The position numbers were made by a program, and so were the translations under genes. From Leifsonia sp. SCN 70-46 (GTDB lineage: Bacteria > Actinomycetota > Actinomycetes > Actinomycetales > Microbacteriaceae): DNA of 64,000 bases. Positions within the stretch are counted from its first letter, which is position 1. Each line of letters starts with the position of its first letter. Shown piece after piece: positions 49,189 to 57,667 of the stretch. Location: positions 1,181,559 to 1,245,558 of the forward strand of contig MEFY01000002.1 in the NCBI GenBank assembly GCA_001725325.1, given 5' to 3'. The notes under the pieces are model-generated. The model saw nothing but the letters and a program-made list of their open reading frames with translations. It was not told where the DNA came from and made no database searches.

Positions 49189-49191
49189 CCT
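49186..49191 (+). promoter_or_regulatory. -10 hexamer TAGCCT
   Basis: It overlaps the sucD stop (TAG) and is 6 nt from GTG 49198 of the first hydrolase lipoprotein. Confidence 0.6.
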
Positions 49192-49197
49192 GCAAGG

Positions 49198-50724
49198 GTG
49201 AAACGTCGCCTTCCCCAGCTCATGGTCGCCGCGGCGGCCGTCGCCGCCCTGCTCGCCGGGTGCCAGTTCTTCCCGGCGGTGCAGCAGACGGCGCTGCCGG
49301 TGCCGACGGACAAGGACGGCTACTACGCGCAGCCCGTCGTCTGGAAGGACTGCGGCGACTCGCAGCAGTGCACGACGGTCATCGCGCCCGTCAACTGGGA
49401 CTCGCCCGCCGACGGCGCGATCGACCTCGCGCTCGTCAAGCACCTCGCGAGCGGCACGAAGCAGGGATCGCTCCTGCTCAACCCCGGCGGACCCGGCGGC
49501 TCGGGGTGGGACTACGTCTACTACTCGGGCGACAGCGTCGCGGGGCCGTCGGTCGTCGACGCCTTCGACGTCGTGGGCTGGGACCCGCGCGGCGTCGGGC
49601 AGTCGACGGGCGTGGAGTGCTACACCGATCCGAAGCAGAAGGACGAGCAGCTCTACGGCACCTTCGACAGCCCCTACGACACCGAGGGCTGGATCGACGA
49701 GCTCACCGCCGAGATGGAGGACTTCGCCGCCGCGTGCAAGGCGAACACGGGCGAGCTGCTCGGCAACCTCGACGCCGCGAGCAACGCCAAGGACATGGAC
49801 ATGATCCGCGCGCTCCTGGGCGACGAGAAGCTCAACTACCTGGGCTACTCCTACGGCACCTACTTCGGCGCGGTGTACGCGGAGCTCTTCCCGCAGAACG
49901 TCGGACGGTTCGTGCTCGACGGCGCGGTCGACCCGCTCCAGTCGGACTTCGAGTCGCTCAAGTACCAGATGGCGGGCTTCGACAGCGGCCTGCGCGCCTA
50001 CATGCAGTCGTGCCTCGACGGCGGCGACTGCCCGTTCACGGGCGACGTCGACACGGCCCTCGGCCAGGTGCGCAACGCGCTCGACACGGTCGACGCGCAG
50101 AAGCTCGTGAACTTCGACGGGCGCGTGCTCGACTCCGCCACGCTCGCCACGGCGATCATCGAGAACCTCTACTCCGAGTCGTACTGGGCCGACCTCACGC
50201 AGATGTTCACGGAGCTCAAGCAGGGCGACCCGACGCTCACGTTCACGAGCGCCGACTACTACAACCAGCGCGGCCAGAACGGCACGTACGACTCCAACTC
50301 GAACGACGTGTACATCGCCGCGACGTGCGCGGACGGCGACTTCCGCACCGACGACGCGTCGACGCTCGACCGCATCGCCGAGATCGACGCGTTCGCCCCC
50401 ATCCTCGGCAAGTACGCGACCTACGACGACTTCGCCGTGCTCGACACCGCGTGCACGCACTGGCCGTACCCGCGCGGCGCCGACCTGCCCAGGACCTTCG
50501 AGGCGAAGGGCGCGGGCCCCATCCTCGTCATCGGCACGTCGAACGACCCGGCCACGCCGTACGCGTCGTCGGTGTCCCTCGCGAAGCAGCTGTCGAGCGG
50601 AGTGCTCATCAGCTACGAGGGCGAGGGCCACACGGTGTACAACCAGGGCGTCTCGTGCATCGACGACGTCGTCGACGCCTACTTCACCCAGGGCACCGTG
50701 CCGTCGTCAGACCCGATGTGCTGA
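49198..50724 (+). CDS. Secreted alpha/beta-hydrolase lipoprotein, tripeptidyl-aminopeptidase-like (copy 1)
   Basis: 508 residues. The lipoprotein signal has lipobox LLAGC (Cys22). The oxyanion region NPGGPGGSGWDYV is followed by WDPRGVGQST, then the nucleophile elbow GYSYGTYFG, and a C-terminal TAP-like domain with VIGTSNDPATPY (Asp) and EGHTVY (His). The fold is that of Streptomyces-type tripeptidyl aminopeptidases (S33). It probably releases peptides outside the cell. A homologous gene follows 2 nt downstream. Confidence 0.9.
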   Translation: MKRRLPQLMVAAAAVAALLAGCQFFPAVQQTALPVPTDKDGYYAQPVVWKDCGDSQQCTTVIAPVNWDSPADGAIDLALVKHLASGTKQGSLLLNPGGPGGSGWDYVYYSGDSVAGPSVVDAFDVVGWDPRGVGQSTGVECYTDPKQKDEQLYGTFDSPYDTEGWIDELTAEMEDFAAACKANTGELLGNLDAASNAKDMDMIRALLGDEKLNYLGYSYGTYFGAVYAELFPQNVGRFVLDGAVDPLQSDFESLKYQMAGFDSGLRAYMQSCLDGGDCPFTGDVDTALGQVRNALDTVDAQKLVNFDGRVLDSATLATAIIENLYSESYWADLTQMFTELKQGDPTLTFTSADYYNQRGQNGTYDSNSNDVYIAATCADGDFRTDDASTLDRIAEIDAFAPILGKYATYDDFAVLDTACTHWPYPRGADLPRTFEAKGAGPILVIGTSNDPATPYASSVSLAKQLSSGVLISYEGEGHTVYNQGVSCIDDVVDAYFTQGTVPSSDPMC

Positions 50725-50726
50725 CC

Positions 50727-52217
50727 GTGCGCCCCCTCGTCGGTGCCGCTGTCGTCGTCATCCTGCTGGCAGGATGCACGACGCCGCCGACCCCGTCGGG
50801 CGGCGCCCCCGTGCCCGGGGGCTTCGACGCGATCTACGAGCAGCAGGCGTTCTGGAACGCGTGCGGCGACGGCCTGGACTGCACGACCGTGAGCGCCCCG
50901 GTCGACTGGTCCGACCCGGCGAGCGACCGCATCCAGCTCGCCGTCGTGCGGCAGGAGTCGACGAACACGACCAAGGGCACCGTGCTCACCAACCCCGGCG
51001 GCCCCGGCGGCTCGGGCTTCGACTTCGTGTCGTTCGGCTATGCCGTCTCCCCGGCGCTGCGGGCGGACTACGACGTCGTGAGCTGGGACCCGCGCGGCGT
51101 CGGCCGCTCGACGCGCGTGACGTGCTTCACCGACCCGGCGCAGACGGACGAGCTCCTGTACGGGCCGACACCGGCCTACGAGTCCGACGCCTGGCTCGAG
51201 CAGACGACCGCGCGCGCGAAGTCGTTCGCCGATGCGTGCGGCGCGAACTCGGGCGAGCTCCTCGCGCACATGGACACGGCGAGCAACGCGCGCGACATGG
51301 ACCTCATCCGCGCCGTCGTCGGCTCGGACAAGCTCGACTATGTCGGGTACTCGTACGGAACGTGGCTCGGCACGGTGTACGCGCAGCTGTTCCCCGGCAA
51401 CGTGGGCGCGATGGTGCTCGACGGCGGCTACGACCCGACCCTCACGGGCTTCGAGCTGTTCCAGCAGCGCATGGTGGGCTTCGACCTCGCCTTCCGCGGC
51501 TACATGCAGAACTGCCTGGACGTCGCGGGATGCCCCTTCTCAGGCGACATCGCGGTGGCGCTCGGCGACGCCACGGCCCTCATCGCCTCCGCCGACGGCC
51601 GCGCCCTCGCGGACACGGACGGCAGGGTGCTCGACACCGCGACGCTCGCGACCGGTATCGCATCCCTGCTCTACTCGAGGAACTACTGGGGGCAGATCAC
51701 GACGGTGCTCGAGGCCTTCCGCGACGGGGATCCGTCGCCCGCGTTCTCGGCAGCCGACTCGGCCAACGCGCGCTACGAGGACGGCACCTACGGCAACCAG
51801 CTCGAGATGACCCTCGCGGTCACGTGCCTCGACTACGACTTCGCCTCCGACACCGTCGCGACGCGCGACCGGCTCGCGCAGATCGACGCGGCGGCCCCCA
51901 TCCTCGGCACCTTCATCGCGCGCGACGACTACGCCCTGCTCGACCTCGCGTGCCGCCAGTGGCCCGTGCCGCCCGCCGCGCTGCCCACGACGTTCGGGGC
52001 CGCGGGCGTGCCCATCCTCGTCGTCGGCACGACGGACGACCCCGCCACGCCCTACGCGTGGTCGCAGTCGCTCGCCGCCGCGCTCGGCACAGGCGTGCTC
52101 ATCACGCGCAACGGCGACGGGCACACCGGGTACAACAAGGGCAACGCGTGCGTCGACGCGGCGGTCGACGCGTTCGTGCTGCAGGGCACGGTGCCCGCCT
52201 CCGACCCGAACTGCTGA
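50727..52217 (+). CDS. Secreted alpha/beta-hydrolase lipoprotein, tripeptidyl-aminopeptidase-like (copy 2)
   Basis: 496 residues, similar along its length to the preceding gene. The lipobox is LLAGC, then NPGGPGGSGFDFV, WDPRGVGRST, GYSYGTWLG (nucleophile Ser), VVGTTDDPATPY and DGHTGYN. The GTG at 50727 gives a compact signal peptide; CTG 50721 overlapping the upstream stop is less likely. Tandem duplication followed by divergence, probably of peptide specificity, is inferred. Confidence 0.9.
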   Translation: MRPLVGAAVVVILLAGCTTPPTPSGGAPVPGGFDAIYEQQAFWNACGDGLDCTTVSAPVDWSDPASDRIQLAVVRQESTNTTKGTVLTNPGGPGGSGFDFVSFGYAVSPALRADYDVVSWDPRGVGRSTRVTCFTDPAQTDELLYGPTPAYESDAWLEQTTARAKSFADACGANSGELLAHMDTASNARDMDLIRAVVGSDKLDYVGYSYGTWLGTVYAQLFPGNVGAMVLDGGYDPTLTGFELFQQRMVGFDLAFRGYMQNCLDVAGCPFSGDIAVALGDATALIASADGRALADTDGRVLDTATLATGIASLLYSRNYWGQITTVLEAFRDGDPSPAFSAADSANARYEDGTYGNQLEMTLAVTCLDYDFASDTVATRDRLAQIDAAAPILGTFIARDDYALLDLACRQWPVPPAALPTTFGAAGVPILVVGTTDDPATPYAWSQSLAAALGTGVLITRNGDGHTGYNKGNACVDAAVDAFVLQGTVPASDPNC

Positions 52218-52225
52218 GCGGCCTG

Positions 52226-52231
52226 TACCGT
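52226..52231 (+). promoter_or_regulatory. -10 hexamer TACCGT
   Basis: TACCGT, AGCCGC, then ATG 52238 (6 nt). Confidence 0.55.
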
Positions 52232-52237
52232 AGCCGC

Positions 52238-52720
52238 ATGAGCACCTTGCAGCGCATCCGGGCACGTCTCGTGACGCCCGACGCGGTGTACGGCCTCATC
52301 CTGTTCTCCGCCCTCATCGGGGCGGTCGACGACGAGCAGTCGGAGGCGCTCGAGGTGCTCTTCGTCGCGGGCGCGAGCCTCGTGATCTTCTGGGGCGCCC
52401 ACGTCTTCGCGGGCACCGTCGCCGCGCACGGCGCGGAGCGGCGCTTCGGCGAGGCCTTCCGGCACGCGGTCGGCCACTCCATGGGGATGCTTTACGCGGC
52501 GGTGCTGCCGGCGCTCGTGCTGCTGCTGGGCGTGTTCCACGTGCTCACCGCGGACGACGCCGTGACCACGGCGCTGCTCGTCGCGACGGGAATCCTGGGC
52601 GTGCTCGGCTACAACGCGTTCGCGCAGCGCCGCAGCCCCGTCGTCATCCGCATCCTCGGCGGCATCGGCACGGCCCTGTTCGGCCTGCTCATGATCGTCC
52701 TCAACATCCTCGTCCACTGA
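52238..52720 (+). CDS. Small membrane protein of unknown function
   Basis: 160 residues with four helices (AVYGLILFSALIGAVDDE near residues 12-30, VLFVAGASLVIFWGAHVFAG, LYAAVLPALVLLLGVFHVLT, and a C-terminal pair). I do not recognise a named domain. It starts 20 nt after the hydrolase gene and is followed 10 nt later by the DUF6350 gene. Confidence 0.75.
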   Translation: MSTLQRIRARLVTPDAVYGLILFSALIGAVDDEQSEALEVLFVAGASLVIFWGAHVFAGTVAAHGAERRFGEAFRHAVGHSMGMLYAAVLPALVLLLGVFHVLTADDAVTTALLVATGILGVLGYNAFAQRRSPVVIRILGGIGTALFGLLMIVLNILVH

Positions 52721-52730
52721 CGCCCCACGG

Positions 52731-53939
52731 ATGAACCGCACCCTCACCCTCCTGTTCGCCGCCTTCGAGGCGGTGCTCGTCGCCGCGATCGGCATCGCGA
52801 TCCCGCTGCTGCCGCTCACCCTCCTGTGGGGCCTGCAGTACGGTCTCGCCCTCGACTGGGCGGTGTTCTGGCGCGCGGCGGCCGACACCTGGCTGCTCGG
52901 GCACGGCGTCGACATCACGATCGCGCTCGACCCCACAACGGCGGGGCAGCTGGGATTCCCGGCCGCGGGCACCCCGTTCGAGCTCACGATCGCCGCCCTC
53001 GGGTTCGCCCTCCTGACCGCCCTCCTGGGCATCCGCGCCGGACGACGCGTCGCGGAGGTGCGGTACCGGCTCCTCGGGCTCATCGTCTCGCTCACGACGT
53101 TCGGGCTCGTCTCGTTCGGTGTCGCGTTCTCCGCGCTCCACGAGTTCGCGCGCCCCTCGCTCGTGCAGGGCACCGTCCTGCCGACGGCGGTCTTCGCGGT
53201 CGGCGTGCTCATCGGCTTCCGCAGCACGCGCGCCCTGCGCGACGACGCCAGGGCGCCCGTGCGCGACTGGCTCGGCGACCGCACCATCACGACGCGCGCG
53301 GTGCTCACGACCGCCCTGCGCGGCGGGGTGGCCGCGGCCGCGGGCGTGCTCCTGCTCGCGTCGGTCGTGACGGCGGGCGCCATCGCGCTCGCCTACGCGC
53401 GCATCATCAGCCTCTACGAGTCGCTGCACACCGAGGTGCTCGGCGGCATCGCCCTCACCCTGGGCGAGCTCGCGTTCCTACCGAACGTCGTCGTGTGGAC
53501 GGCGAGCTGGCTCGTGGGCCCGGGCTTCGCCCTCGGCACGGGGTCGGCCGTGAGCCCGCTCGCGACGCAGGTGGGGCCCATCCCGGGCATCCCGCTCCTG
53601 GGCGCCCTCCCGCAGGGGCATCTCGCGTTCGGCTTCGTGGGGCTCGTCGTCCCGGTCGCCGTCGCCTTCCTCGTCGGCGCTGTGCTCGGCCCACGTGCCC
53701 GACGGGACCTCGAGCGCCGCGAGCTCATCCTCGTCGCGGTGGGCATCGGGGTCGTGGGCGGGGTCATCCTCGGGCTGCTCGCCTGGCTCTCCGGCGGATC
53801 GGCAGGGCCCGGCCGCCTCGTCGACGTCGGCCCCAACCCGTGGTGGGTGGGGGTCTGGGCGGTCGTCGAGCTCTCGGCCGCCTCGCTCATCGGGCTGCTG
53901 TCGAGCCTGCGCGGAATCGCGTCCCGAACCCGCCGGTAG
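52731..53939 (+). CDS. DUF6350 membrane protein (PerM-like)
   Basis: 402 residues, about ten helices. Low motif content, but length, topology and position immediately upstream of purN-purH match PerM of mycobacteria, a cell-division associated membrane protein. The assignment rests largely on synteny. Confidence 0.75.
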   Translation: MNRTLTLLFAAFEAVLVAAIGIAIPLLPLTLLWGLQYGLALDWAVFWRAAADTWLLGHGVDITIALDPTTAGQLGFPAAGTPFELTIAALGFALLTALLGIRAGRRVAEVRYRLLGLIVSLTTFGLVSFGVAFSALHEFARPSLVQGTVLPTAVFAVGVLIGFRSTRALRDDARAPVRDWLGDRTITTRAVLTTALRGGVAAAAGVLLLASVVTAGAIALAYARIISLYESLHTEVLGGIALTLGELAFLPNVVVWTASWLVGPGFALGTGSAVSPLATQVGPIPGIPLLGALPQGHLAFGFVGLVVPVAVAFLVGAVLGPRARRDLERRELILVAVGIGVVGGVILGLLAWLSGGSAGPGRLVDVGPNPWWVGVWAVVELSAASLIGLLSSLRGIASRTRR

Positions 53940-53942
53940 GCT
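53937..53942 (+). promoter_or_regulatory. -10 hexamer TAGGCT for purN
   Basis: It overlaps the upstream stop codon and is 6 nt from GTG 53949. Confidence 0.6.
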
Positions 53943-53948
53943 GTTCCA

Positions 53949-54533
53949 GTGCTGTCACTCGTGGTGCTGATCTCTGGCGGCGGGTCGAACCTGCGTGCGC
54001 TCCTCGACGCGTCACAGGACGCGGAGTTCCCCGCGCGCGTCGTCGCCGTGGGCGCCGACCGCGACGCGGACGGATTCGCCCACGCCGAGGAGTACGGCAT
54101 CCCCACCTTCTCGGTCGCCCTGTCGAGCTTCGCCGACCGCGACGCGTGGGGCGAGGAGCTGCTCGCGCAGGTGCGCTCGTGGAACGCCGACCTCATCGTG
54201 CTGAGCGGCTTCATGAAGCTCCTGCCGCCCGACTTCGTCGACGCGCTCGCCCCCAACGTCATCAACACGCATCCCGCCTACCTGCCCGAGTTCCCCGGCG
54301 CGCACGGCGTGCGCGACGCCCTCGCGGCCGGGGTCGCGCAGACGGGTGCGAGCGTCATCGTCGTCGACAACGGGGTCGACAGCGGGCCGATCATCTCGCA
54401 GGAGCGCGTCGCCATCGAGCCCGGCGACACCGAGTCGAGCCTGCACGAGCGCATCAAGCCCGTCGAGCGCCGCCTGCTCATCCAGGCGATCCTCGACATC
54501 GCCAACTCCCGTATCGACCTGAAGGACCTCTGA
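53949..54533 (+). CDS. purN: Phosphoribosylglycinamide formyltransferase (10-formyl-THF dependent)
   Basis: 194 residues, de novo purine synthesis. It starts [18 protein letters not shown] and has the catalytic run [19 protein letters not shown] (Asn/His) and [11 protein letters not shown] (Asp). The stop overlaps purH (TGATG), so the two are translationally coupled. Confidence 0.97.
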   Translation: MLSLVVLISGGGSNLRALLDASQDAEFPARVVAVGADRDADGFAHAEEYGIPTFSVALSSFADRDAWGEELLAQVRSWNADLIVLSGFMKLLPPDFVDALAPNVINTHPAYLPEFPGAHGVRDALAAGVAQTGASVIVVDNGVDSGPIISQERVAIEPGDTESSLHERIKPVERRLLIQAILDIANSRIDLKDL

Positions 54534-56119
54534 TGTCTGGAACCACCCACGACCTCGCCGACTACCGCGAGCGCGATGTCGTCCCCATCCGCCGAGCGCT
54601 CGTCTCGGTGAGCGACAAGACCGGGCTCGTCGAGCTCGCGACCGCGCTCGTGGGCGCCGGCGTCGAGATCGTGTCGACGGGCTCCACGGCCAAGACGATC
54701 GCGGCCGCGGGCCTCGCCGTCACGGAGGTCGCCGCCGTCACGGGCTACCCCGAGTCGCTCGACGGGCGCGTGCGCACCCTGCACCCGGCCATCCATGCGG
54801 GCCTGCTCGCCGACCTGCGCCTCGAGGCGCACGAGAAGGAGCTGGCCGACTCGGGCATCGCGCCCTTCGAGCTCGTCATCTCGAACCTCTACCCGTTCGT
54901 GCAGACCGTCGCCTCCGGCGCGCCCGTGCACGACGTGATCGAGCAGATCGACATCGGCGGGCCCGCGCTCGTGCGCGCGTCGGCGAAGAACCACGCGAAC
55001 GTCGCGATCGTCACGAGCCCCGAGAGCTACCCCCAGGTGCTCAGGGCCCTCACGCTCGGCGGCACGACCCTCGCGCAGCGCCAGCGCCTCGCGGGCGAGG
55101 CCTTCGCCCACACCGCTGCCTACGACACCGCCGTGGCGGCGTGGTTCGCGCAGAACGTGGGGCTTCAGAGCGTGCCGCACCGCACCTACGACGTCACCCT
55201 CAAGCAGGAGCTCCGCTACGGCGAGAACTCCCACCAGACCGCGGCCCTCTACGTCGAGGCCGACGGCCGCGGCATCGCGCAGGCGACCCAGCTGGGCGGC
55301 AAGGAGATGTCGTACAACAACTACGTCGACGCGGATGCCGCCCTGCGCGCCGCGTACGACTTCGACGAGCCCGCCGTGGCGATCATCAAGCACGCCAACC
55401 CGTGCGGCATCGCCGTCGCACGCGGCTCGGGCGATGCGATCGCGTCGGCCCACGCGCGCGCCCACGCGTGCGACCCCGTCTCGGCCTACGGGGGAGTGAT
55501 CGCCGCCAACCGCAGCATCACGCGCGCCGCCGCCGAGTCGATCAAGGACATCTTCACCGAGGTGGTCGTCGCCCCGGGCTTCGACGACGACGCGCTGCCC
55601 ATCCTGCAGGCGAAGAAGAACCTGCGCCTGCTGCGCCTGCCCGAGGGCTACCGCCGCGCCTCCGAGGAGCTGCGGCAGGTGTCGGGCGGCGCGCTCATCC
55701 AGTCGCCGGACACCTACGACGACTTCACGTCGGAGAACTGGCAGCTCGTCGCGGGCGCCCCCGCCGACCCCGCCACGCTCGCCGACCTCGAGTTCGCCTG
55801 GCGGGCCGTGCGCTCGGTCAAGTCCAACGCCATCCTCCTCGCCCACGAGGGCGCGTCGGTGGGGGTGGGCATGGGCCAGGTCAACCGCGTGGACTCGTGC
55901 CAGCTCGCCGTGAGCCGCGCGGGCGACCGCGCCGCGGGATCGGTGGCCGCGAGCGACGCGTTCTTCCCGTTCGCCGACGGCGCGCAGATCCTCATCGACG
56001 CGGGCGTGCGCGCCATCGTGCAGCCGGGCGGCTCCATCCGCGACGAGGAGGTCATCGCGGCGGCCAGGGAGGCGGGCGTCACGATGTATTTCACGGGTGA
56101 GCGCCACTTCTTCCACTAG
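54533..56119 (+). CDS. purH: Bifunctional AICAR transformylase/IMP cyclohydrolase
   Basis: 528 residues catalysing the last two steps to IMP. The N-terminal cyclohydrolase (MGS-like) domain has [15 protein letters not shown] and [14 protein letters not shown]. The C-terminal transformylase has [17 protein letters not shown], the catalytic IIKHANPCG and [10 protein letters not shown]. The end TGERHFFH is typical. Confidence 0.98.
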   Translation: MSGTTHDLADYRERDVVPIRRALVSVSDKTGLVELATALVGAGVEIVSTGSTAKTIAAAGLAVTEVAAVTGYPESLDGRVRTLHPAIHAGLLADLRLEAHEKELADSGIAPFELVISNLYPFVQTVASGAPVHDVIEQIDIGGPALVRASAKNHANVAIVTSPESYPQVLRALTLGGTTLAQRQRLAGEAFAHTAAYDTAVAAWFAQNVGLQSVPHRTYDVTLKQELRYGENSHQTAALYVEADGRGIAQATQLGGKEMSYNNYVDADAALRAAYDFDEPAVAIIKHANPCGIAVARGSGDAIASAHARAHACDPVSAYGGVIAANRSITRAAAESIKDIFTEVVVAPGFDDDALPILQAKKNLRLLRLPEGYRRASEELRQVSGGALIQSPDTYDDFTSENWQLVAGAPADPATLADLEFAWRAVRSVKSNAILLAHEGASVGVGMGQVNRVDSCQLAVSRAGDRAAGSVAASDAFFPFADGAQILIDAGVRAIVQPGGSIRDEEVIAAAREAGVTMYFTGERHFFH

Positions 56120-56136
56120 CCGCGGGGAGCGCGGCT
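56118..56136 (+). terminator. Weak hairpin after purH
   Basis: AGCCGCG/CGCGGCT with a 5-nt loop overlaps the purH stop codon. There is no T-run, so it may be only a partial terminator. Confidence 0.5.
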
Positions 56137-56163
56137 GACAGGCTGCGCCAAGCTACCGACCAC

Positions 56164-56169
56164 TAGGTT
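56164..56169 (+). promoter_or_regulatory. -10 hexamer TAGGTT
   Basis: TAGGTT, 7 nt, then ATG 56177. Confidence 0.6.
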
Positions 56170-56176
56170 GTAGCCC

Positions 56177-57379
56177 ATGACCTTCGCGCCCAGCCGCCCC
56201 CTGCCCCTCGGTCGCCGCGTGCTCGCGGCATTCCTCGCGGGGCTCGCCGCCGCGGTGGCGGCGCACGTCGTCGTGGTCTTCGTGTTCTACGTGCTGCAGG
56301 CCACGGGCCTCTCGGTCGTCGTGCCCGTGAGCAACTACTTCGGCATCTCGTCGATAGCGCTCGGCGTGCTCGTGTTCGCGGCCGCGCTCGCGGGCGGGCT
56401 GCGCCGGTGGTACGTCGCGATCCCGGTGGCCGTGGTCGCGGGCGTGCTCGCCGAGACCGTGGGCATCGTGCACATCATCCTCACGCAGTCGGCGTGGGAC
56501 GACCAGGCCGCGGGCTACGTCGTGCAGGCGCTCGGCACCAACCTGCTCTACGTCGTCGTCGCGGCGGTCGCGACGGCGTGCGTCGGCCGCAGGGTGTGGT
56601 CGGCCGTGGCCGCCCTGCCCGGGCGCCGCCAGGTGCTCGTGCGCATGCCGTCGGCGCGCCTCGCCGAGGGCCAGATCACGCACATCGACCGCGTCGCGCT
56701 CGACGAGGAGCTCGCCGACACCCAGTGGGAGGCCTACGTCGAGGCCCTGCGCGCCGAGGGCTTCGAGACCGTCGAGGTGCCCGTGAGCGACGACCACCCC
56801 GACTCGGTGTTCGTCGAGGACGCGATAGTGCTCTTCGGCGGCACCGCGGTGCTCACGAGCCCCGGCGCCGAGAGCAGGCGCGGCGAGCAGGATGCCCTCG
56901 CCCCCGTCGCCCGCCGGCTCGGCCACACCGTGCGCCGCATCGAGCTGCCCGGCACCCTCGACGGCGGGGATGTGCTCAAGGTCGGCTCCACCGTCTACGT
57001 CGGCCGCGGCGGCCGCACCAACGGCGAGGGCATCGCGCAGCTGCGCGACATCGTCTCGCCCCTCGGCTACACGGTCGTCCCCGTTCCCGTCACGAAGGTG
57101 CTGCACCTCAAGAGCGCCGTCACGGCGCTGCCCGACGGCACGGTCGTGGGCTACGCGAAGCACGTCGACAACCCTGCCGTGTTCGACAGGTTCCTCCCCC
57201 TGCCCGAGGCGGGCGGCGCGGTGGTCGTGCTCGACGAGCACTCCGTGCTCATGGCGTCGTCCGTGCCCAAGTCGAGAGCGCTCGTCGAGAGCCTCGGGTA
57301 CCGCGTCGTGACCGTGGACGTGAGCGAGTTCGAGAAGCTCGAGGGCTGTGTGACGTGCCTCTCGGTGCGCGTGCGCTAG
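56177..57379 (+). CDS. Membrane domain fused to dimethylargininase (DDAH)
   Basis: 400 residues. The first ~150 form a four-helix membrane domain (AAFLAGLAAAVAAHVVVVFV; GVLVFAAALAGG; IPVAVVAGVLAETVGIVHII; NLLYVVVAAVATACVG). From about 153 it is an amidinotransferase-fold DDAH: DSVFVEDAIVLFGG, LPGTLDGGDVLKVG, YVGRGGRTNGEG, His in VLHLKSAV and the catalytic Cys in CVTCLSVRV (C394). DDAH hydrolyses methylated arginine to citrulline and methylamine. Bacterial DDAHs are usually about 255 residues and soluble, so the fusion is unusual. Confidence 0.88.
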   Translation: MTFAPSRPLPLGRRVLAAFLAGLAAAVAAHVVVVFVFYVLQATGLSVVVPVSNYFGISSIALGVLVFAAALAGGLRRWYVAIPVAVVAGVLAETVGIVHIILTQSAWDDQAAGYVVQALGTNLLYVVVAAVATACVGRRVWSAVAALPGRRQVLVRMPSARLAEGQITHIDRVALDEELADTQWEAYVEALRAEGFETVEVPVSDDHPDSVFVEDAIVLFGGTAVLTSPGAESRRGEQDALAPVARRLGHTVRRIELPGTLDGGDVLKVGSTVYVGRGGRTNGEGIAQLRDIVSPLGYTVVPVPVTKVLHLKSAVTALPDGTVVGYAKHVDNPAVFDRFLPLPEAGGAVVVLDEHSVLMASSVPKSRALVESLGYRVVTVDVSEFEKLEGCVTCLSVRVR

Positions 57380-57408
57380 GCCCGACGTCGGGCTCCGCCG
57401 GGGCACGC

Positions 57409-57438
57409 TTGCGGATCATCCTCGCCCGGTCCTAGGCT
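57409..57438 (+). promoter_or_regulatory. Promoter for the leader ORF and ABC exporter
   Basis: TTGCGG (57409-57414), an 18-nt spacer and TAGGCT (57433-57438). It predicts a transcript start near 57445 and a leader of about 220 nt before the first ABC gene, unusually long for this window. Confidence 0.6.
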
Positions 57439-57481
57439 GGAGGGCTGCCCTCGGGGTGGCGCGACGCTACGGGAGGGCACC

Positions 57482-57571
57482 ATGAAGACGACAGAGAACG
57501 CCACGACGCGCACGATCGCGACGAGCGGCACTGTCGCCTATGCCCTCGTCCCGCGACCGCGGCACGCCTAG
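57482..57571 (+). CDS. 29-codon leader ORF upstream of ABC exporter genes
   Basis: The ATG follows a strong GGGAGGG (57471-57477) at 4 nt. The peptide begins MKTTENATTRTIATSG and ends in YALVPRPRHA. Arg-Pro-Arg near the end fits the Arg/Lys-x-Arg/Lys motif at which macrolide-bound ribosomes stall. Downstream, CCCCTCC (57578-57584) can pair with the leader's own Shine-Dalgarno, and a perfect 8-bp hairpin follows. It lies 96 nt before the first ABC gene. Translation and a regulatory role are inferred. Confidence 0.6.
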   Translation: MKTTENATTRTIATSGTVAYALVPRPRHA

Positions 57572-57626
57572 CCCCCAGCCCCTCCGACGGCGCACGACGC
57601 CGACCACCGCACGCAAGTCCACACCA

Positions 57627-57646
57627 GCGGCGCGCCTTCGCGCCGC
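57627..57646 (+). promoter_or_regulatory. Hairpin between leader ORF and ABC gene
   Basis: Stem GCGGCGCG/CGCGCCGC with loop CCTT, 21 nt before ATG 57668. The ABC gene's AAGGG ribosome site (57656-57660) follows it. It may be part of an attenuation device. Confidence 0.5.
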
Positions 57647-57667
57647 GCTCCCCATAAGGGATGTTCC

